Origin: Paralithodes platypus
Taxonomy: Eukaryota > Arthropoda > Malacostraca > Decapoda > Lithodidae
Assembly (NCBI GenBank): GCA_032716605.1
Contig: CM064519.1
Location: forward strand, 33,389,031 to 33,453,030
DNA length: 64,000 nt
Direction of reading: 5' to 3'
Part shown: piece by piece, positions 23,651 through 35,484 of the stretch
How the letters are laid out: the number at the start of each line of letters is the position of its first letter
How positions within the stretch are numbered: the first letter of the stretch is position 1
Notes under the pieces: generated by a model
The model's input: the letters and a program-made list of their open reading frames with translations, nothing else
The model's database searches: none
What the model was told of the DNA's origin: nothing
Translations under genes and position numbers: made by a program

Positions 23651-24620
23651 GTGTTGGGCACGTGAGCCTGACGCAGCAGCAGCATCCCCCGCCGCAGGGA
23701 GGCCGCGTGTGGTGGTGGTGGTGCACCCATCTCCCTCAACAGGTGCAACAATCCCTCGTGTACACCCGCCGCGACACCCAGCCTCCAAGACTCGGTAAAT
23801 GCACACTAAAACCAACACGGCGTCATGTGGCAGTCGAGGAGGGATGAGAGAGAGGGAGAGAGAGAGATAAAGAGAGAGGGAGGGAGGTTTCTTCCGCCCA
23901 CACGCCACCACAAGGTTACCACACTGTTGTCTTCCACCCCTTCTCTATGCCCATCATCTGGAAAAATCAACCATCTATACCCTCTTCCACAACGGGGGCA
24001 TTGGGGTATGATACTCACTGCTGGTTTTGTTGTGGCAACGTAGCCTTACTTAATGAAGCACAAAATATCACACTCGATGAAAAATCCACTGGGGTTGAAC
24101 ACACACACGCGACCGCACAAGCCAAGACTGTAAGCAACCCTCGCAGAACACCTGAACTATCTACTGCACTGGGCCCTATACGAGTCTCCGAAGACCCCCA
24201 CTACCCCCACATGACTCCTCCCCCTCTCTCTCTCCCTACCACCGCCATGCACCCAACCCTCCAGCCCCTCCTCCCCCGCCTTGCCCTCATCCCCCTCCCC
24301 CTGTTCTCCTCCCTCTCTCACCACTACCACTCCCCCTCCACCTCTCCCTTCTCCTCCCACTTTGGAGCTGATGGCGTCTGCAACTACCACAAGAGCCCCA
24401 GAGCTGGCAAGGTGCATTGTGTGGGCTTGTATGCAGTCAGAGCAAGTACCATGTGCTCCATCTCTCCCTCAATACGGGGCTTTACCACCTTCGAAATGCG
24501 GCCATCGGCTACGAGTCTTCAAAACAAACAACATCCCCCTTACGATACTTACCTCCAAGTGTGACTTGGCTTACAGTATATTGCACACTCAAGAGCCACA
24601 ATAAGTAAACACGCATTTAA
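23651..24620. other. GC-rich stretch with overlapping frames, no recognised gene
   Basis: This is the most GC-rich kilobase of the window, with a GA tract at 23848-23885 and a C/CT-rich tract at 24218-24365. Frames on both strands (up to 205 codons at 23947-24564) are Pro/Ser/Thr-rich from the CT tract. I cannot exclude an exon or promoter-associated island, but nothing identifies one. Confidence 0.35.
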
Positions 24621-24975
24621 ATATATTTCAAATCTAAGTGAGATAATGCAATGTAATATAATATCCAAAAAGTGAATTTTAGGGTTTAAAAATTCAAATG
24701 TGTGCATACTTATAAAGACATATGAGTGTACAATCTAACCTCCCATATGTATGCATACAATGTGAACAAAAGAGAGACTGACGTTTGGTATATATATTCT
24801 ACTTAAGGTGGTTGTGGGACGGATGGTGGTGATAGTGACAGCCGGATCGAGGACTTAGCTCGTAGATAACCCGCTAAGGTCTTTTTGCACGCTTCTCCAA
24901 CAGGAAAACGACCCATATTGAGCGATTAAAGTTAAGTCCATGATGGCTGGTGACGCTGGGCTATAAATTACTGTA

Positions 24976-25735
24976 CCCCTCGCCCCCCTTCCCCTCCCCT
25001 CCCCCCCCTTACTCCCTCTCTTGCCCCCTCTAATTATCACCATCCTGCGACCTCCCTCACAGCTGCACTACTACCACTATCACCACAACACCACGGACTC
25101 ATTCACTACCACCAGTACTGCCATAACTATCCCAACGAATATACACAAAATCAAATCCCACCATCACCACAACTATCACTATCACCTCAATCGTTACCAC
25201 TATCACCATACCACCAGGGACTCATTCACTACCACCAGTACTGCCACAACTATCCCAACGAATATACACAAAACACCACCATCACCACATCTACCACTAT
25301 CACCTCAATCGTTACCACTACCACGTCGATCGTTACCACGGACTTACTCAGTACCACCAATAGTACCAAAGCAACCACAATTAATATCAAAGAAATCCCA
25401 CAATTGGCCACTTATAGTACAACAATCGCTATTCACAATTATTGACACTTTTACAATTACCACAATCTTTACCACTGGCTCTTTCAATTCCACCATTATT
25501 GCCACCCCCACCCCCACGAGAAATAAATACACCCCGCAATCAGCCACTACCACTATCACCTATTATCACCTAAGCTACCACGATCGCTCACTACAATCGT
25601 TCAAACTTTCATTAACATCATACTTAACAAAATCGTTACCTCTGACTCTTTCCCTACCACCAGGAGTATCAAAGAATATCCACTACCAGTCACTAGCACA
25701 ATCCCCACCATCATTTTACCCTAGCACTGTCAGCT
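24976..25735. repeat. C-rich and ACC/CAC-rich tract with a 123-bp duplication
   Basis: It begins with a (CCCCT)n-like run (24976-25030). GACTCATTCACTACCACCAG at 25096 recurs at 25219 with the next ~100 bp conserved, so there is a 123-bp tandem duplication. The 238-codon frame at 25021-25737 is Thr/His-rich translation of this repeat. Confidence 0.75.
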
Positions 25736-25865
25736 AGAGTGAACGAAGATAATATTAGGGAATATAATTTTCACGCTAATTTAATTTAGAAAAGACAGGC
25801 CACACTTGCCATAAACAGTATGGGAACAAGTCCTGAGGGAGTTCACACCAACCATTCTAAATAAT

Positions 25866-26130
25866 ATGATGCCGGGTTTTTTTTCTGGCTATCTTACTAC
25901 GATTTGCTCTGACAATGGTTTTGTTCTGGCTATCATACTACGATTTGTTCTGGCAACGATTTTGTCCTGGCTATCATACTACGATTTGTTCTGGCTACGA
26001 TTTTGTTGTGGCTATCATTTCTTCAGTTTACGAAGGCATATGGGAGTCAATGGAATGATATATATTAATTACCAGGGGTCCTTCCCAACTTGAATAAAAC
26101 CACCTAATATTAACCAGAACATAATTTTGT
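25866..26130. repeat. Tandem reiteration of a family C arm
   Basis: TTCTGGCTATCATACTACGA is reiterated at about 25886-26010 and resembles the C arm phrase CTGGCTACTATTAGACGATT. GGTCCTTCCCAACTTGAATA then AAACCACCTAATATTA at 26078-26112 resembles the opposite C arm. This looks like a relic element whose left arm was amplified internally. Confidence 0.5.
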
Positions 26131-26170
26131 AACACCGCAGCAAGTCACCCCCTATTGGTAACCCAAGTCA

Positions 26171-26384
26171 TTAACCCTTTGAGTACCGGCAACGTATGTT
26201 TAGCATAATTTTAGCTACTGTTAGATGATGTTACTCAGTTTACAAAGGGCCTCCAGCAATTAGCAGGCTTCGAACTATCTCACTTAACCCTTATTGCTAC
26301 CACAGATCCTTTTAAACTGTACAACCTCATCTAAGTATAGCTAGAATATAATGTAAAAGACGTCGCCCTTACAGAAGGGGTTAA
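26171..26384. mobile_element. Family C palindromic TTAA element
   Basis: The 214-bp copy runs from TTAACCCTTTGAGTACCGG to AGAAGGGGTTAA with intact TTAA at both ends. The central spacer contains a second TTAACCC (26284-26290), as in other copies. The interior CAGTTTACAAAGGG and CAGATCCTTTTAAACTG show partial arm decay. Confidence 0.88.
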
Positions 26385-26423
26385 CGCCTTCCGAACCCCT
26401 GTCACTACCACCTCACTACCCCA

Positions 26424-26500
26424 GTCACAACCATGATCATTGCAGCTTCCGCTCTCACAGTCACAACCATGATCATTGCAGCTTCCGCTCTCACAGTCAC
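26424..26500. repeat. 36-bp tandem duplication
   Basis: Two identical 36-bp units contain ACAACCATGATCATTGCAGC and TTCCGCTCTCACAGTC. The duplication ends about 15 bp before the TTAA of the family B copy at 26515. Confidence 0.95.
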
Positions 26501-26514
26501 TAAAACCATAACCG

Positions 26515-26903
26515 TTAAGGGGGTCACCGGCTTTTTTGTTTATATCTTTCTCTCCTTTTATCTCTTTCCCTGGCTTGTATCCATTCGGTCCCATTCAGCC
26601 AACTGTTTTAAGACGTTTATCCCCATCCAGGTGTTGATTTTTTCCTGGCGAGCGATAGAGAGCCAGCATTGTATGGAGAAATCCGGCTTCGCCGCAGACA
26701 TTTTTCTATTGAAAAATGTACAAATTTAGCTTGCTATCAAAACAAAAATATATATATGATGGCTCGCTACCGCTCGCCAGGAAAATATTGACACCTGGAT
26801 GGGGGTAAACGTCTTAAAACAGTAGGCTGAATGGGGCCGAATGGATACAAGCCAAAGAGAGAGGGAGAGAACACGAAAAAAAGGCGAGGTGGGCTCCCTT
26901 TAA
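26515..26903 (+). mobile_element. Family B foldback TTAA element
   Basis: The ends are TTAAGGGGGTCACCGGC and GAGGTGGGCTCCCTTTAA. The left arm CTGGCGAGCGATAGAGAGCC is matched by GGCTCGCTACCGCTCGCCAG on the right. The GC hairpin is partly lost (CCGGCTTCGCCGC) and the AT hairpin has loop TATT. It has the same architecture as 29784-30170. Confidence 0.9.
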
Positions 26904-27139
26904 GTCATAATTATTAAGTGTCGATACTGCTGTTATTATCACCGTCATTTATATCGGTACAGAACAAAACAAAATATTAAAACTTCCAAAAGTTCAGTCA
27001 TTAGAAATTACGACATCACGGTAACTTTCAATTAATGACTTACATTTGTTACAGTTCTAGGTACCAATTTTATGGTTAGTCTCTCTTTGCTGATTGAATG
27101 CATGTATTATTATGTTTTTTACACTAACCAACTTCACAT

Positions 27140-27265
27140 CTAAACTCAATTAATGAAATCAACAAATACATGTGGCACTCCGAGGACTCGAACCCAGGAT
27201 ACTCACATCAAAATTTAGCTAAAGTCATAATGATTCAAATGTCCAATAGCTACGCAGTTAGAATT
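27140..27265 (-). mobile_element. tRNA-derived SINE-like fragment
   Basis: On the minus strand GGGTTCGAGTCC is a near-perfect Pol III B box, with TAGCTATTGG upstream as an A-box-like motif. It is followed by CCACATGTATTTGTTGATTT and CATTAATTGAG. The last phrase recurs on plus at 46020-46055, where it interrupts the coding-like repeats, so this is a dispersed family. Confidence 0.5.
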
Positions 27266-27490
27266 GCGTTTATCGTTTCCAATCCCGCAGTTAGAATAAC
27301 TATAATCTTAATTGCGGGAATCACTACCACGACTACTATTATAATCTTGACTATCACTATCGGAACATATACCCAACCACGATACCGATATTGTAACTCT
27401 TCCTAACCAATATTTATCATTGTCTCAACTTATAGCTCTTATCACTGCTACCACCACGGCCATTGTGGCATTTAAAACCACTATTATACT

Positions 27491-27860
27491 TTAAGGGGAG
27501 ATGGTTCACTTTTTGGGCGATTTTTGCATGTATTCATTATTTTTCTAGTTTCCTCCCTAGACCTCCATCAAATTTAAAAAAAAACATCCATTAGATCCTC
27601 CTTCTAGATTAATTTGTACATTTTTCGGTAGAGAAATGTCCCGGCCGAAGACCGATTCTTCCAACATTACAGGCTCACTATCGTTCGCCAGGGAAAAAAT
27701 CGACACCTAAATAGCACGAAAAGTCTAAATATTGACGTAGAAATGGGGCGAAAGGTCTTAAAATCAACTAACTAGTGGAGCAAACATATTAACATCTGAA
27801 AACTAATGGGGCTAAACACGAGGGAAAAGTGGTCCAGAAAACCGGCCCATCCTCCCTTAA
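27491..27860 (-). mobile_element. Family A TTAA element, A2 subtype, reverse
   Basis: The 370-bp copy begins TTAAGGGGAGATGGTTCAC and ends CCGGCCCATCCTCCCTTAA. Core and repeats are readable in reverse: CACTATCGTTCGCCAGG and repeated AAAGTCTAAA/AAAGGTCTTAAAATC. There is an extra repeat unit near 27780-27800 (CATATTAACATCTGAAAAC). The 36-bp array starts 62 bp beyond its right TTAA. Confidence 0.88.
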
Positions 27861-27921
27861 AACCACTAATATACTTAATTATACGACCACATTTACCACC
27901 ACTTTCACATTCACCACTGCT

Positions 27922-28510
27922 ACTACACTCATCAACACTACCACGTTAGCTTATGCTACTACACTCATCAACACTACCACGTTAGCTTATGCTACTACAC
28001 TCATCAACACTACCACGTTAGCTTATGCTACTACACTCATCAACACTACCACGTTAGCTTATGCTACTACACTCATCAACACTACCACGTTAGCTTATGC
28101 TACTACACTCATCAACACTACCACGTTAGCTTATGCTACTACACTCATCAACACTACCACGTTAGCTTATGCTACTACACTCATCAACACTACCACGTTA
28201 GCTTATGCTACTACACTCATCAACACTACCACGTTAGCTTATGCTACTACACTCATCAACACTACCACGTTAGCTTATGCTACTACACTCATCAACACTA
28301 CCACGTTAGCTTATGCTACTACACTCATCAACACTACCACGTTAGCTTATGCTACTACACTCATCAACACTACCACGTTAGCTTATGCTACTACACTCAT
28401 CAACACTACCACGTTAGCTTATGCTACTACACTCATCAACACTACCACGTTAGCTTATGCTGCTACACTCATCAACAGTACCACGTTAGCTTATGCTACT
28501 ACACTCACTA
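27922..28510. repeat. 36-bp tandem array, about 16 copies
   Basis: The unit has ACTACACTCATCAACACTAC followed by CACGTTAGCTTATGCT. Copies are almost identical; only the last two show single changes (GCTGCT, AACAGT). Translation gives a 12-residue repeat TTLINTTTLAYA over 27829-28599, because 36 is divisible by 3. The extreme homogeneity points to recent amplification rather than selection on a protein. Confidence 0.96.
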
Positions 28511-29271
28511 CCATGCGTCACCATCACACTCACCACCACATTAAATTACATAACCACATACACCATCACTACCACACTCGCCACCACAGCGATAGATAGA
28601 TAGATATAGATATATAGATAGATAGATAGATAGATAGTTCATTGATCACAGCATTACATGGGTTGCAAAACAGTCATGTAACAGTCCTTGTAGTCCACTA
28701 ACAATAAATATCGTGAATATCAAACCAAGATAAACAAACGTGATAAAACATACAATAATATATCCTAATTTCTATAATCATCACAAATACGGGTTCAGCT
28801 TATCTAAGCATACACATGCCAACATACCGCTCACCACAACTCCAACACTCACCAACACACCACTAAATTACATAACCGCATACACCATCACTACCACACT
28901 CGTCACCACATTAAATTACATAACTATATATACACCATTACTACCACACTCACCACCACACTAAATTACATAACCACATACACCATCACTACCACACTCG
29001 TCACCACAGCTATACGCTTGCTATCATATACCGTTCACCACATTCTCCGTCATTACAACCATCACAATTACCACACTCACCACCACTAACACACCATAGT
29101 TCGTTCTCACTCCGTCACCGAAACCACCACCACAGTTTACTCTCTCCTTACACACACTGCCACACAAAATTACACAACCATATACATCATAATTATCAAA
29201 CACCGCTACCAATCTCACTACAGCTACCAATACTACCACAATAGTCACCACTACCACCACCACATTCATCC
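28511..29271. repeat. ACC/CA-rich minisatellite with GATA tract
   Basis: Units of about 48 bp with TTAAATTACATAACCACATA and CACCATCACTACCACACTCG recur at about 28540, 28862, 28910 and 28962, separated by diverged DNA. A (GATA)n tract lies at 28588-28636. The plus strand is nearly G-free. Confidence 0.8.
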
Positions 29272-29665
29272 CTCATCTTACATTAACTACCATACTAAAT
29301 AACGCAACCACATTCATCATCATTATCAATCATCACTACCAAACTCACCGTCACTTCAACAACCAACACCACCACATTAAATATTCACCACTACCTCCAC
29401 CACATTCAACCCTCCTCTCACATTAACTACAAAGCTAATTTACACAACTACATTCATCATCATTATCAATCACCACTACCAAACTCACCGTCACTACAAC
29501 AACCAACACCACCGCATTAAATATTCACCACTTCCTCCACCACATTCAACCCTCCTCTCACATCAACTAACAAACTAGATTACACAACCACATTCATCAT
29601 CATTACTACCAAACTCACCGTCACTACAACAACCAACACCACCACACTCAACCCTTCTATCACTC
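29272..29665. repeat. 140-bp minisatellite, about 2.5 copies
   Basis: CATTCATCATCATTA recurs at 29311, 29451 and 29591, a period of exactly 140 bp. Each unit also holds CACCGTCACTACAACAACCA and CCACATTCAACCCTCCTCTC. The third unit is internally shortened. Confidence 0.88.
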
Positions 29666-29783
29666 ACCCTCAACCAGTCACCACCAAAGTCAGGGCCACC
29701 CTCCACAGCTCTGACCACATTCACCACCAAGACCACTTAACACTGCCACACCCATTTCCAATACCGGTACCACATTATATTGC

Positions 29784-30170
29784 TTAAGGGGGGTCACCGG
29801 CTTTTGTTTATCTTTCTCTTCTTTTCTCTATTTCCCTGGCTTGCATCCATTCGGCCCCATTCAGCCAACTATTTTAAGACGTTTATCCCCATCCAGGTGT
29901 CGATTTCTTCCTGGCGAGCGATAGCGAGCCAGCATTGTATGGAGAAATCCGGCTTCGCCGCAGAAATGTTTCAATCGAAAAATGTACAAACTTCGCTTGC
30001 TGTCAAAACAAAAATATATATATACTGGCTCGCTACCGCTCGCCAGAAAAATATTGACACCTGGATGGGGGTAAATATCTTAAAACAGTAAGCTGAATGG
30101 GGCCGAATGGATACAAGCCAAAGAGAGAGGGAGAGAAAGAGAAACAAAAAAACGAGGTGGGCTCCCTTAA
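29784..30170 (+). mobile_element. Family B foldback TTAA element
   Basis: The 387-bp copy has intact TTAA on both sides: TTAAGGGGGGTCACCGGC at the left and GAGGTGGGCTCCCTTAA at the right. Long inverted arms are well preserved (CCTGGCGAGCGATAGCGAGCC versus GGCTCGCTACCGCTCGCCAG). The GC hairpin CCGGCTTCGCCGC has one mismatch. Overlapping plus and minus frames (29780-30285) are palindrome artefacts. Confidence 0.92.
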
Positions 30171-30590
30171 CCACAAACGCCAGGCCCAACCATTTACACT
30201 TTCATCAACACTACCAAACACCATCACCACCACTACCACTACCACTCTCAATACCACATCCATCCATCCACCAGGACCACACTAACTTGCACAACCACAA
30301 TTGCCACCATCAACCACTGCCACCCTCACCACCATTATCAGACACACTTAGAACCATTACCAAACAACTTCACTTCCATCAGCACCACCACCACACACCC
30401 ACAACCACACACTCACACCATCACCACACACCCACAACACCATCACCACACACCCACCACCACCACCACGCACCCTCATCACCATCTCCACACATCCACA
30501 CCAAACACCTCCACCACACACCCTTATCACCACCACCAACACCCACCCACCACCAGCAGCAACCCACCCCAGCCGCCTTACCCGGTCACT
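30171..30590. repeat. CACCAC-rich simple repeat
   Basis: Irregular (CACCAC)n and (CACACCC)n DNA gives His/Thr/Pro-rich shadow frames. No fixed unit is evident. Confidence 0.8.
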
Positions 30591-31039
30591 GAAGCCAGGG
30601 TCACAACTCACAGCCTCAACCACAACAAATGAGGAGCACTGGGGCACTGAAGACCTCTGGCCCGTCTCCTCATTACAACACACCACCGGGGTCTCACACC
30701 ACGCTTACTATATTCATCTTAGAGCTAGTGTAATAATACTCACAACGTTGATTTACAATAGATGTGCTTACGACTGAAGGTGTCATATTCGAGCCCTATT
30801 CGCAAAACGTTCAGCCAGTATACTTTCCCTAGGGCGCAATGTAAACAAAATAAAAATAAAAATATATATGAATATATAAATATATGAATAAATAATGTAT
30901 GCAGTATGTGATTTTGTTTTAAGTCCGTACCATATAGTAAAACATTATTAAAATTCACAACCATCCTAACATCTCACCAATATGTACTGTCGTGATAAAG
31001 TTTCATTATTTGTTTATCCTCACTTTACACTCTCCAAAT
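30591..31039. other. No recognisable feature
   Basis: Includes an AT-rich patch at 30845-30900 and no meaningful frames. Confidence 0.4.
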
Positions 31040-31660
31040 TCCTGCCTACTGTAACTTTCATACAAATTGCTACCATGCCAATGCAGCACCATCGTCCACC
31101 ACATGTAACATCAAACATCTACACAAATCCCCACAATCGCATTCCTCACATCAGATTAAATCCTACAACTTCAAAATCCCCCATCATACTTCCACTACTA
31201 TATATTCCTATCCCCTCATATATGATCCCTCTCCTCCATACATACTTTCACTCCAAATAATTTGCAACCCCCAAATTAATCGCCCTGGCAACTAGCCACA
31301 AATCTACAATAGAGAATCTCACCAAATCTAAATTTCAAATGTAATCCCTATTCCTTTCATGCCTCAATAAATCCTCCACCGTACCTCACTGCTATACCTT
31401 TCATGCCTCAATAAATCCTCCACCGTACCTCACTGCTATACTATAGTATCCCTCTCACTTCCAAAATACGTAATTCATTTATCACGTCAACTTTTACCCA
31501 GACTCATATCAACAAACCACAAAATCCTCCACCATATACCCACCACTACCATAATAATCGATCTTCCCTCATGCCTCAATAACTGTTTAGCCACATATCT
31601 ACTACCATATAATCACTCTCCCCTAAAACATATCTCCTTGCTACCATATTAAATCCCTCT
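31040..31660. repeat. Decayed C/T/A-rich minisatellite with one fresh 47-bp duplication
   Basis: A 47-bp segment with TTTCATGCCTCAATAAATCC and TCCACCGTACCTCACTGC is duplicated at 31357-31441. Diverged relatives (CATGCCTCAATAACTG, CTACTACCATATAATC) extend to about 31660. Confidence 0.65.
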
Positions 31661-32277
31661 CCTGTCTGCCTGCCTCCCTTGGACTCCAGCACCCCAGCAA
31701 AGTCGCAACACCCCCCACAATCCCCATCATCACAACCAGTTACTTGCCGCCTCATAAACCTCGACCACACAAATAAACAGGCCCCTTCAGCCTTGCATTT
31801 GGTCACCGCTAAACTGCTAATACCCCTATTTGCCAACACCCGGTCATTAGAGCAAACCCCCTGCCATTGGAGAGCCGCGCTCTTGCTACCCGGCAAAATA
31901 ATATAGCAATAAAAACAAAACACAAATAATACAAAACCAGCAAAAAAAACCACACATTCTCCCTTAAGCAACAACAAACATAGACACAAAACACCCAAAA
32001 AAACACTAGACTCGCGTGTAACAACCACAACAACGAGAGTATCAAAGCTCACTGCCCCAACCACATCTTATATTCTCATTATGGCCACCGCAGAGTTAGA
32101 ATTCAATCCACGCGTTTTTTTTTTTTTTTTTTTTTTTATATATCCTAAAGACACAAGAGCTGGAGCTCATTGCTTGATAATAGTAGGACTCAGTTGCAGC
32201 CATAATGGGCGTGGTGTACTAATTATGTCGAATAATTTAGACATGCGGAGAGGCAATGTTTAAATTTGCTTTTGAAT
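31661..32277. other. No recognisable gene; poly-T run
   Basis: A T run of about 22 lies at 32116-32137. A 162-codon minus frame (31576-32064), rich in Cys/Val/Phe, has no recognised domain. Confidence 0.35.
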
Positions 32278-32490
32278 GTAACCCCTTCTGTAGAGGCGGC
32301 GTTTTGTTAATTTTATTCTAGCTATATATGACGATTTTGTGCAGCTTAAGAAGGATCTGTGGTATTCAAAAGGGTTAAGTAAGAGAGTTCGAAGCCTGTT
32401 GATGATGTAGGCCCCCTCTAAACTATATACAATCGTCTAATAATAACTAGAATATTGTACAAAAGACGTCGCCGGTAGAGAAGGGGTTAA
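32278..32490. mobile_element. Family C palindromic TTAA element
   Basis: The left end is GTAACCCCTTCTGTAGAGGC (TTAA mutated to GTAA) and the right end CGCCGGTAGAGAAGGGGTTAA. Arm phrases CTAGCTATATATGACGA and TCGTCTAATAATAACTAG pair. The interior has CTTAAGAAGGATC and GGCCCCCTCTAAAC. Confidence 0.85.
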
Positions 32491-33590
32491 AATTCATGCT
32501 AGCGTGTTTCCGATATTCGACGATCACTGTTTCATACATAATATTGAGTAATGTATAGCCATGAATCAAGGATCATGTCCTATCTTCATAATTTCATATT
32601 TAGTCATTTATATAGTCAAGTGAAAACAAAAAGCCTTTAACACTTACGAACAAAGCCTTTGTCTTCAAAATGTATTGAGATTATAGAGTCGTACTTCTTC
32701 TCACCCCAACAAAAAGAAATAAAGTTTAATTTGTGAAAGTGGAGCACAACTTTTGAGCGATACCGTAGCGGGAATATGTGTCTGCAACTGTACCCCCTGG
32801 ATGGCCCCACACTACCATCGCCACAACCTTCATAATTGGCCACTCCACCGGCACTTGCGCGAGAACCACTACATTATCGCATTCTTCCTTCTTTTCCCCA
32901 CACAATTCTTTCTCAACTTTCGCTTCGACGCTTGTCCTCGCACAAATTTATATATTTGTTATCAATTTGCGCGCTTCATTGGTAATCATTCCGACTACTT
33001 ACATATACGTACACTGTAATCAAAAAAATATATATGAGCTTCATTTAAGTATATTTAAGTAAATATATTGCCGGTAAGTTTTCTCGGGTACCACGATTTA
33101 TCGAAAATATCACAGCAAAACAAATCAAACTTCTTATAAACATCTTATCCACATTAGGTACTGCATAATTAAATTTCTTAGTCAGTAGTAAATAAAAACT
33201 CCAACCTCCAACTCCCAATATAGGATATCATAATCACACTCTTTAATTCAGTCACTAGTCACACATAACCATTAATTACTAACAACTGTTATCATATACA
33301 CTGCAAAGGGGGGTTTCTTTCTTTCATCTGTATCTTCATTATGATTCCACATTCATCCCTTATTTTGATTGAAATTAAGCATAAAAACACACACAAACAC
33401 ACACACACACACACACACACAGGCTCGCATTATTCTCTATCATAACAAATCAATGTATGAATAATATTATGCTACATGCCATAATTGCCAACATTATCGA
33501 TTCGAGAGTGATGCATCATATCCGATCATTAGATAGATAAATAGTTCTCGTCTCCATTATTATTTTATTCTCTGTTTTCCTCATCATCAG
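32491..33590. other. No recognisable gene
   Basis: AT-rich single-copy-looking DNA with a short (CA)n at 33393-33420. Overlapping plus frames at 32753-33062 have no recognised domain. Confidence 0.4.
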
Positions 33591-34370
33591 TCTGCATCAC
33601 CATCCTACTGCACTTCACCACCATATTTACTACCATCATCCATTATCACTTCATTAACTATTCACTGTCTTCCAATGACTATTCACTGTCTTCCAATGAC
33701 TTCCATCACTATTAACTACTGTATCACCGACATACATAATCAATGCGGCACCATTTGCCACCGGCATCACTATCAATCATACCATAAACATTCACATGAC
33801 ACTCTTCACCATCCACATAATCTGATCCTCATATTCACTTTCATACCACAAACCCCACCTTACCTCCCCAACACTACTCCTTCCATTTTCATTCCATCTT
33901 CACACCATCACTACCATTGCCACCACAAACCACCATCAACTACCACCCCATCTCACACACTCTTATTCTTACTTCACCCACTCCACTGTTACTACGTTCT
34001 CCACCCCTCTCAGACCCCTGATAGCCACCAGCACCCATACCACCACTATACAGTATATCAATATTCTCGACCTATATCACAATCCATTCACTCCACTACC
34101 ACATTCACCACCCCTTTCAACCACAGCCACTATCAACACATTCGACACCCTTTCGAACCACCACCCCTTCACCCACACCAACACATTCACCAGACTCACC
34201 AATCCTCCCAGCCACCACCACACTCTCTTCACTCCACCACCACATTCAACATCCCTCTCAACCCCCCCCCCCCTCTTCACCCACACCAACACATTCACCA
34301 CATTCACCAATCCTTCCAACCACCACCACACTCCCTTCCCTCCACCACCACCACACACACAGTCCATCAA
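33591..34370. repeat. ACC/CAC-rich minisatellite, 108-bp unit at its end
   Basis: Irregular CA/CCA-rich DNA from 33591 resolves into a ~108-bp unit in which ACCCACACCAACACATTCAC occurs at 34171 and 34279. The plus strand is almost free of G. The long Thr/Pro/His frame 33675-34841 is read-through. Confidence 0.75.
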
Positions 34371-34435
34371 GGTGTCAGTATGGGAAAAAAGTCGCCTCTC
34401 AACTTTCGGGATGCTTTTCGTTATATGCCAGGGTC

Positions 34436-34766
34436 GAGGTGGAGGTGGTGGTGGTGGTATTGGTGGTGGTATTGGTGGTGGTATTGGTGGTGGTATTGGT
34501 GGTGGGTATTGGTGGTGGTGGTGGTGGTATTGGTGGTGACGGTGTTGTTGTTATTGGTGGTGGTGGTGGTGGTATTGGTGTTCGTGGTGATTTTGTTTGT
34601 GGTGGTGGTGGTATTGGTGGAGGTTGTGGTGGTGGTATTGGTGGTGGTGGTATTAGTGGAAGTGGTGGTGGTGGTGGCGGTGGTATTAGTGGTGGTGGTA
34701 TTGATGGCAGCTAAGGGGGTGGGCGGGACTCGGCAGGGTATCTCTGAAGAAGGGCAGGGGGGGGGG
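34436..34766. repeat. GGT/GGTATT-rich repeat and G18 run
   Basis: (GGTGGTATT)n, near-perfect at 34440-34520, degrades to (GGT)n to 34712. It is followed by a run of about 18 G at 34749-34766. It is the complementary composition of the ACC-rich tract only 66 bp upstream. Confidence 0.92.
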
Positions 34767-34958
34767 GGGGGGAGGAAGGGATGTCTATCAATGTGTCTAT
34801 CTCTTCATCGAAATATTCAAGTGTCCATATTGTTGTATTAAGAAAAGGACAAATACAAAAAATGGAATAGTCAGCAATATTTATATATATATTTTCGTCA
34901 CTTTGCCTCTATAAGGAAAATAAACAAGGAATATTATACACTATTAACTGTATATACA

Positions 34959-35012
<54 letters not shown>

Positions 35013-35030
35013 GGTATATATATATTTACA
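34767..35030. repeat. AT microsatellite
   Basis: After about 190 bp of featureless DNA, an interrupted (AT)n tract fills 34952-35025. Confidence 0.85.
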
Positions 35031-35484
35031 GGGTGTCCCAGAATAGGTGTGCCAAACTTCAGGATATGATTGTATAGGTGATTCTAGGCTAAAATCGTTC
35101 TATAACAGAACAATTCAATCTCAACTGCTAAATATATATTGATGGTTATATAAGATGACCTCCTCTACTCCACTATAGTGAACTCTTTATGACAAATGGT
35201 TTCCAACAAGTCCAATGTGAGCTGGAAATTGTATAATACTTTGTAACATAAACAAATATATGATCTTTATTACAATAAGGTATGATAAACATATTTAGGT
35301 GATGGTGGGAGTAAGCTCTTTGACAGCTGGGTATGCCTTGTGAGGAAATACATGGGCAAATATAATTTTCAACATTCAATATCTCTGTAACGGTTAATGT
35401 TTGGAATTGTTTTTTATAGAACAGTTTATGCTTGGAATTATTTATATAATATCCCAACATTTCGCACGACTATTTTGAGACACC
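35031..35484. mobile_element. TIR element inserted in AT repeat
   Basis: The left end GGGTGTCCCAGAATAGGTGT matches the inverted right end, which reads GGTGTCTCAAAATAGTCGTG on minus. The matching continues to about 28 bp. The 454-bp element is flanked on both sides by (AT)n tracts, consistent with a TA target. A 95-codon minus frame inside (35173-35460) resembles no transposase I can name. Confidence 0.6.

Noticed and set aside
23947..24564. 205-codon Pro/Ser/Thr-rich frame
   Set aside because: Dominated by a CT-rich tract, with overlapping frames on both strands and no motif. Kept only as an unassigned GC-rich region.
27829..28599. 256-codon Thr-rich protein
   Set aside because: A direct translation of a nearly identical 36-bp array starting inside a family A element. 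No sign of codon-level selection.
33675..34841. 388-codon frame joining Thr/Pro/His-rich and Trp/Val-rich parts
   Set aside because: Read-through of the CCA-rich and GGT-rich simple repeats.
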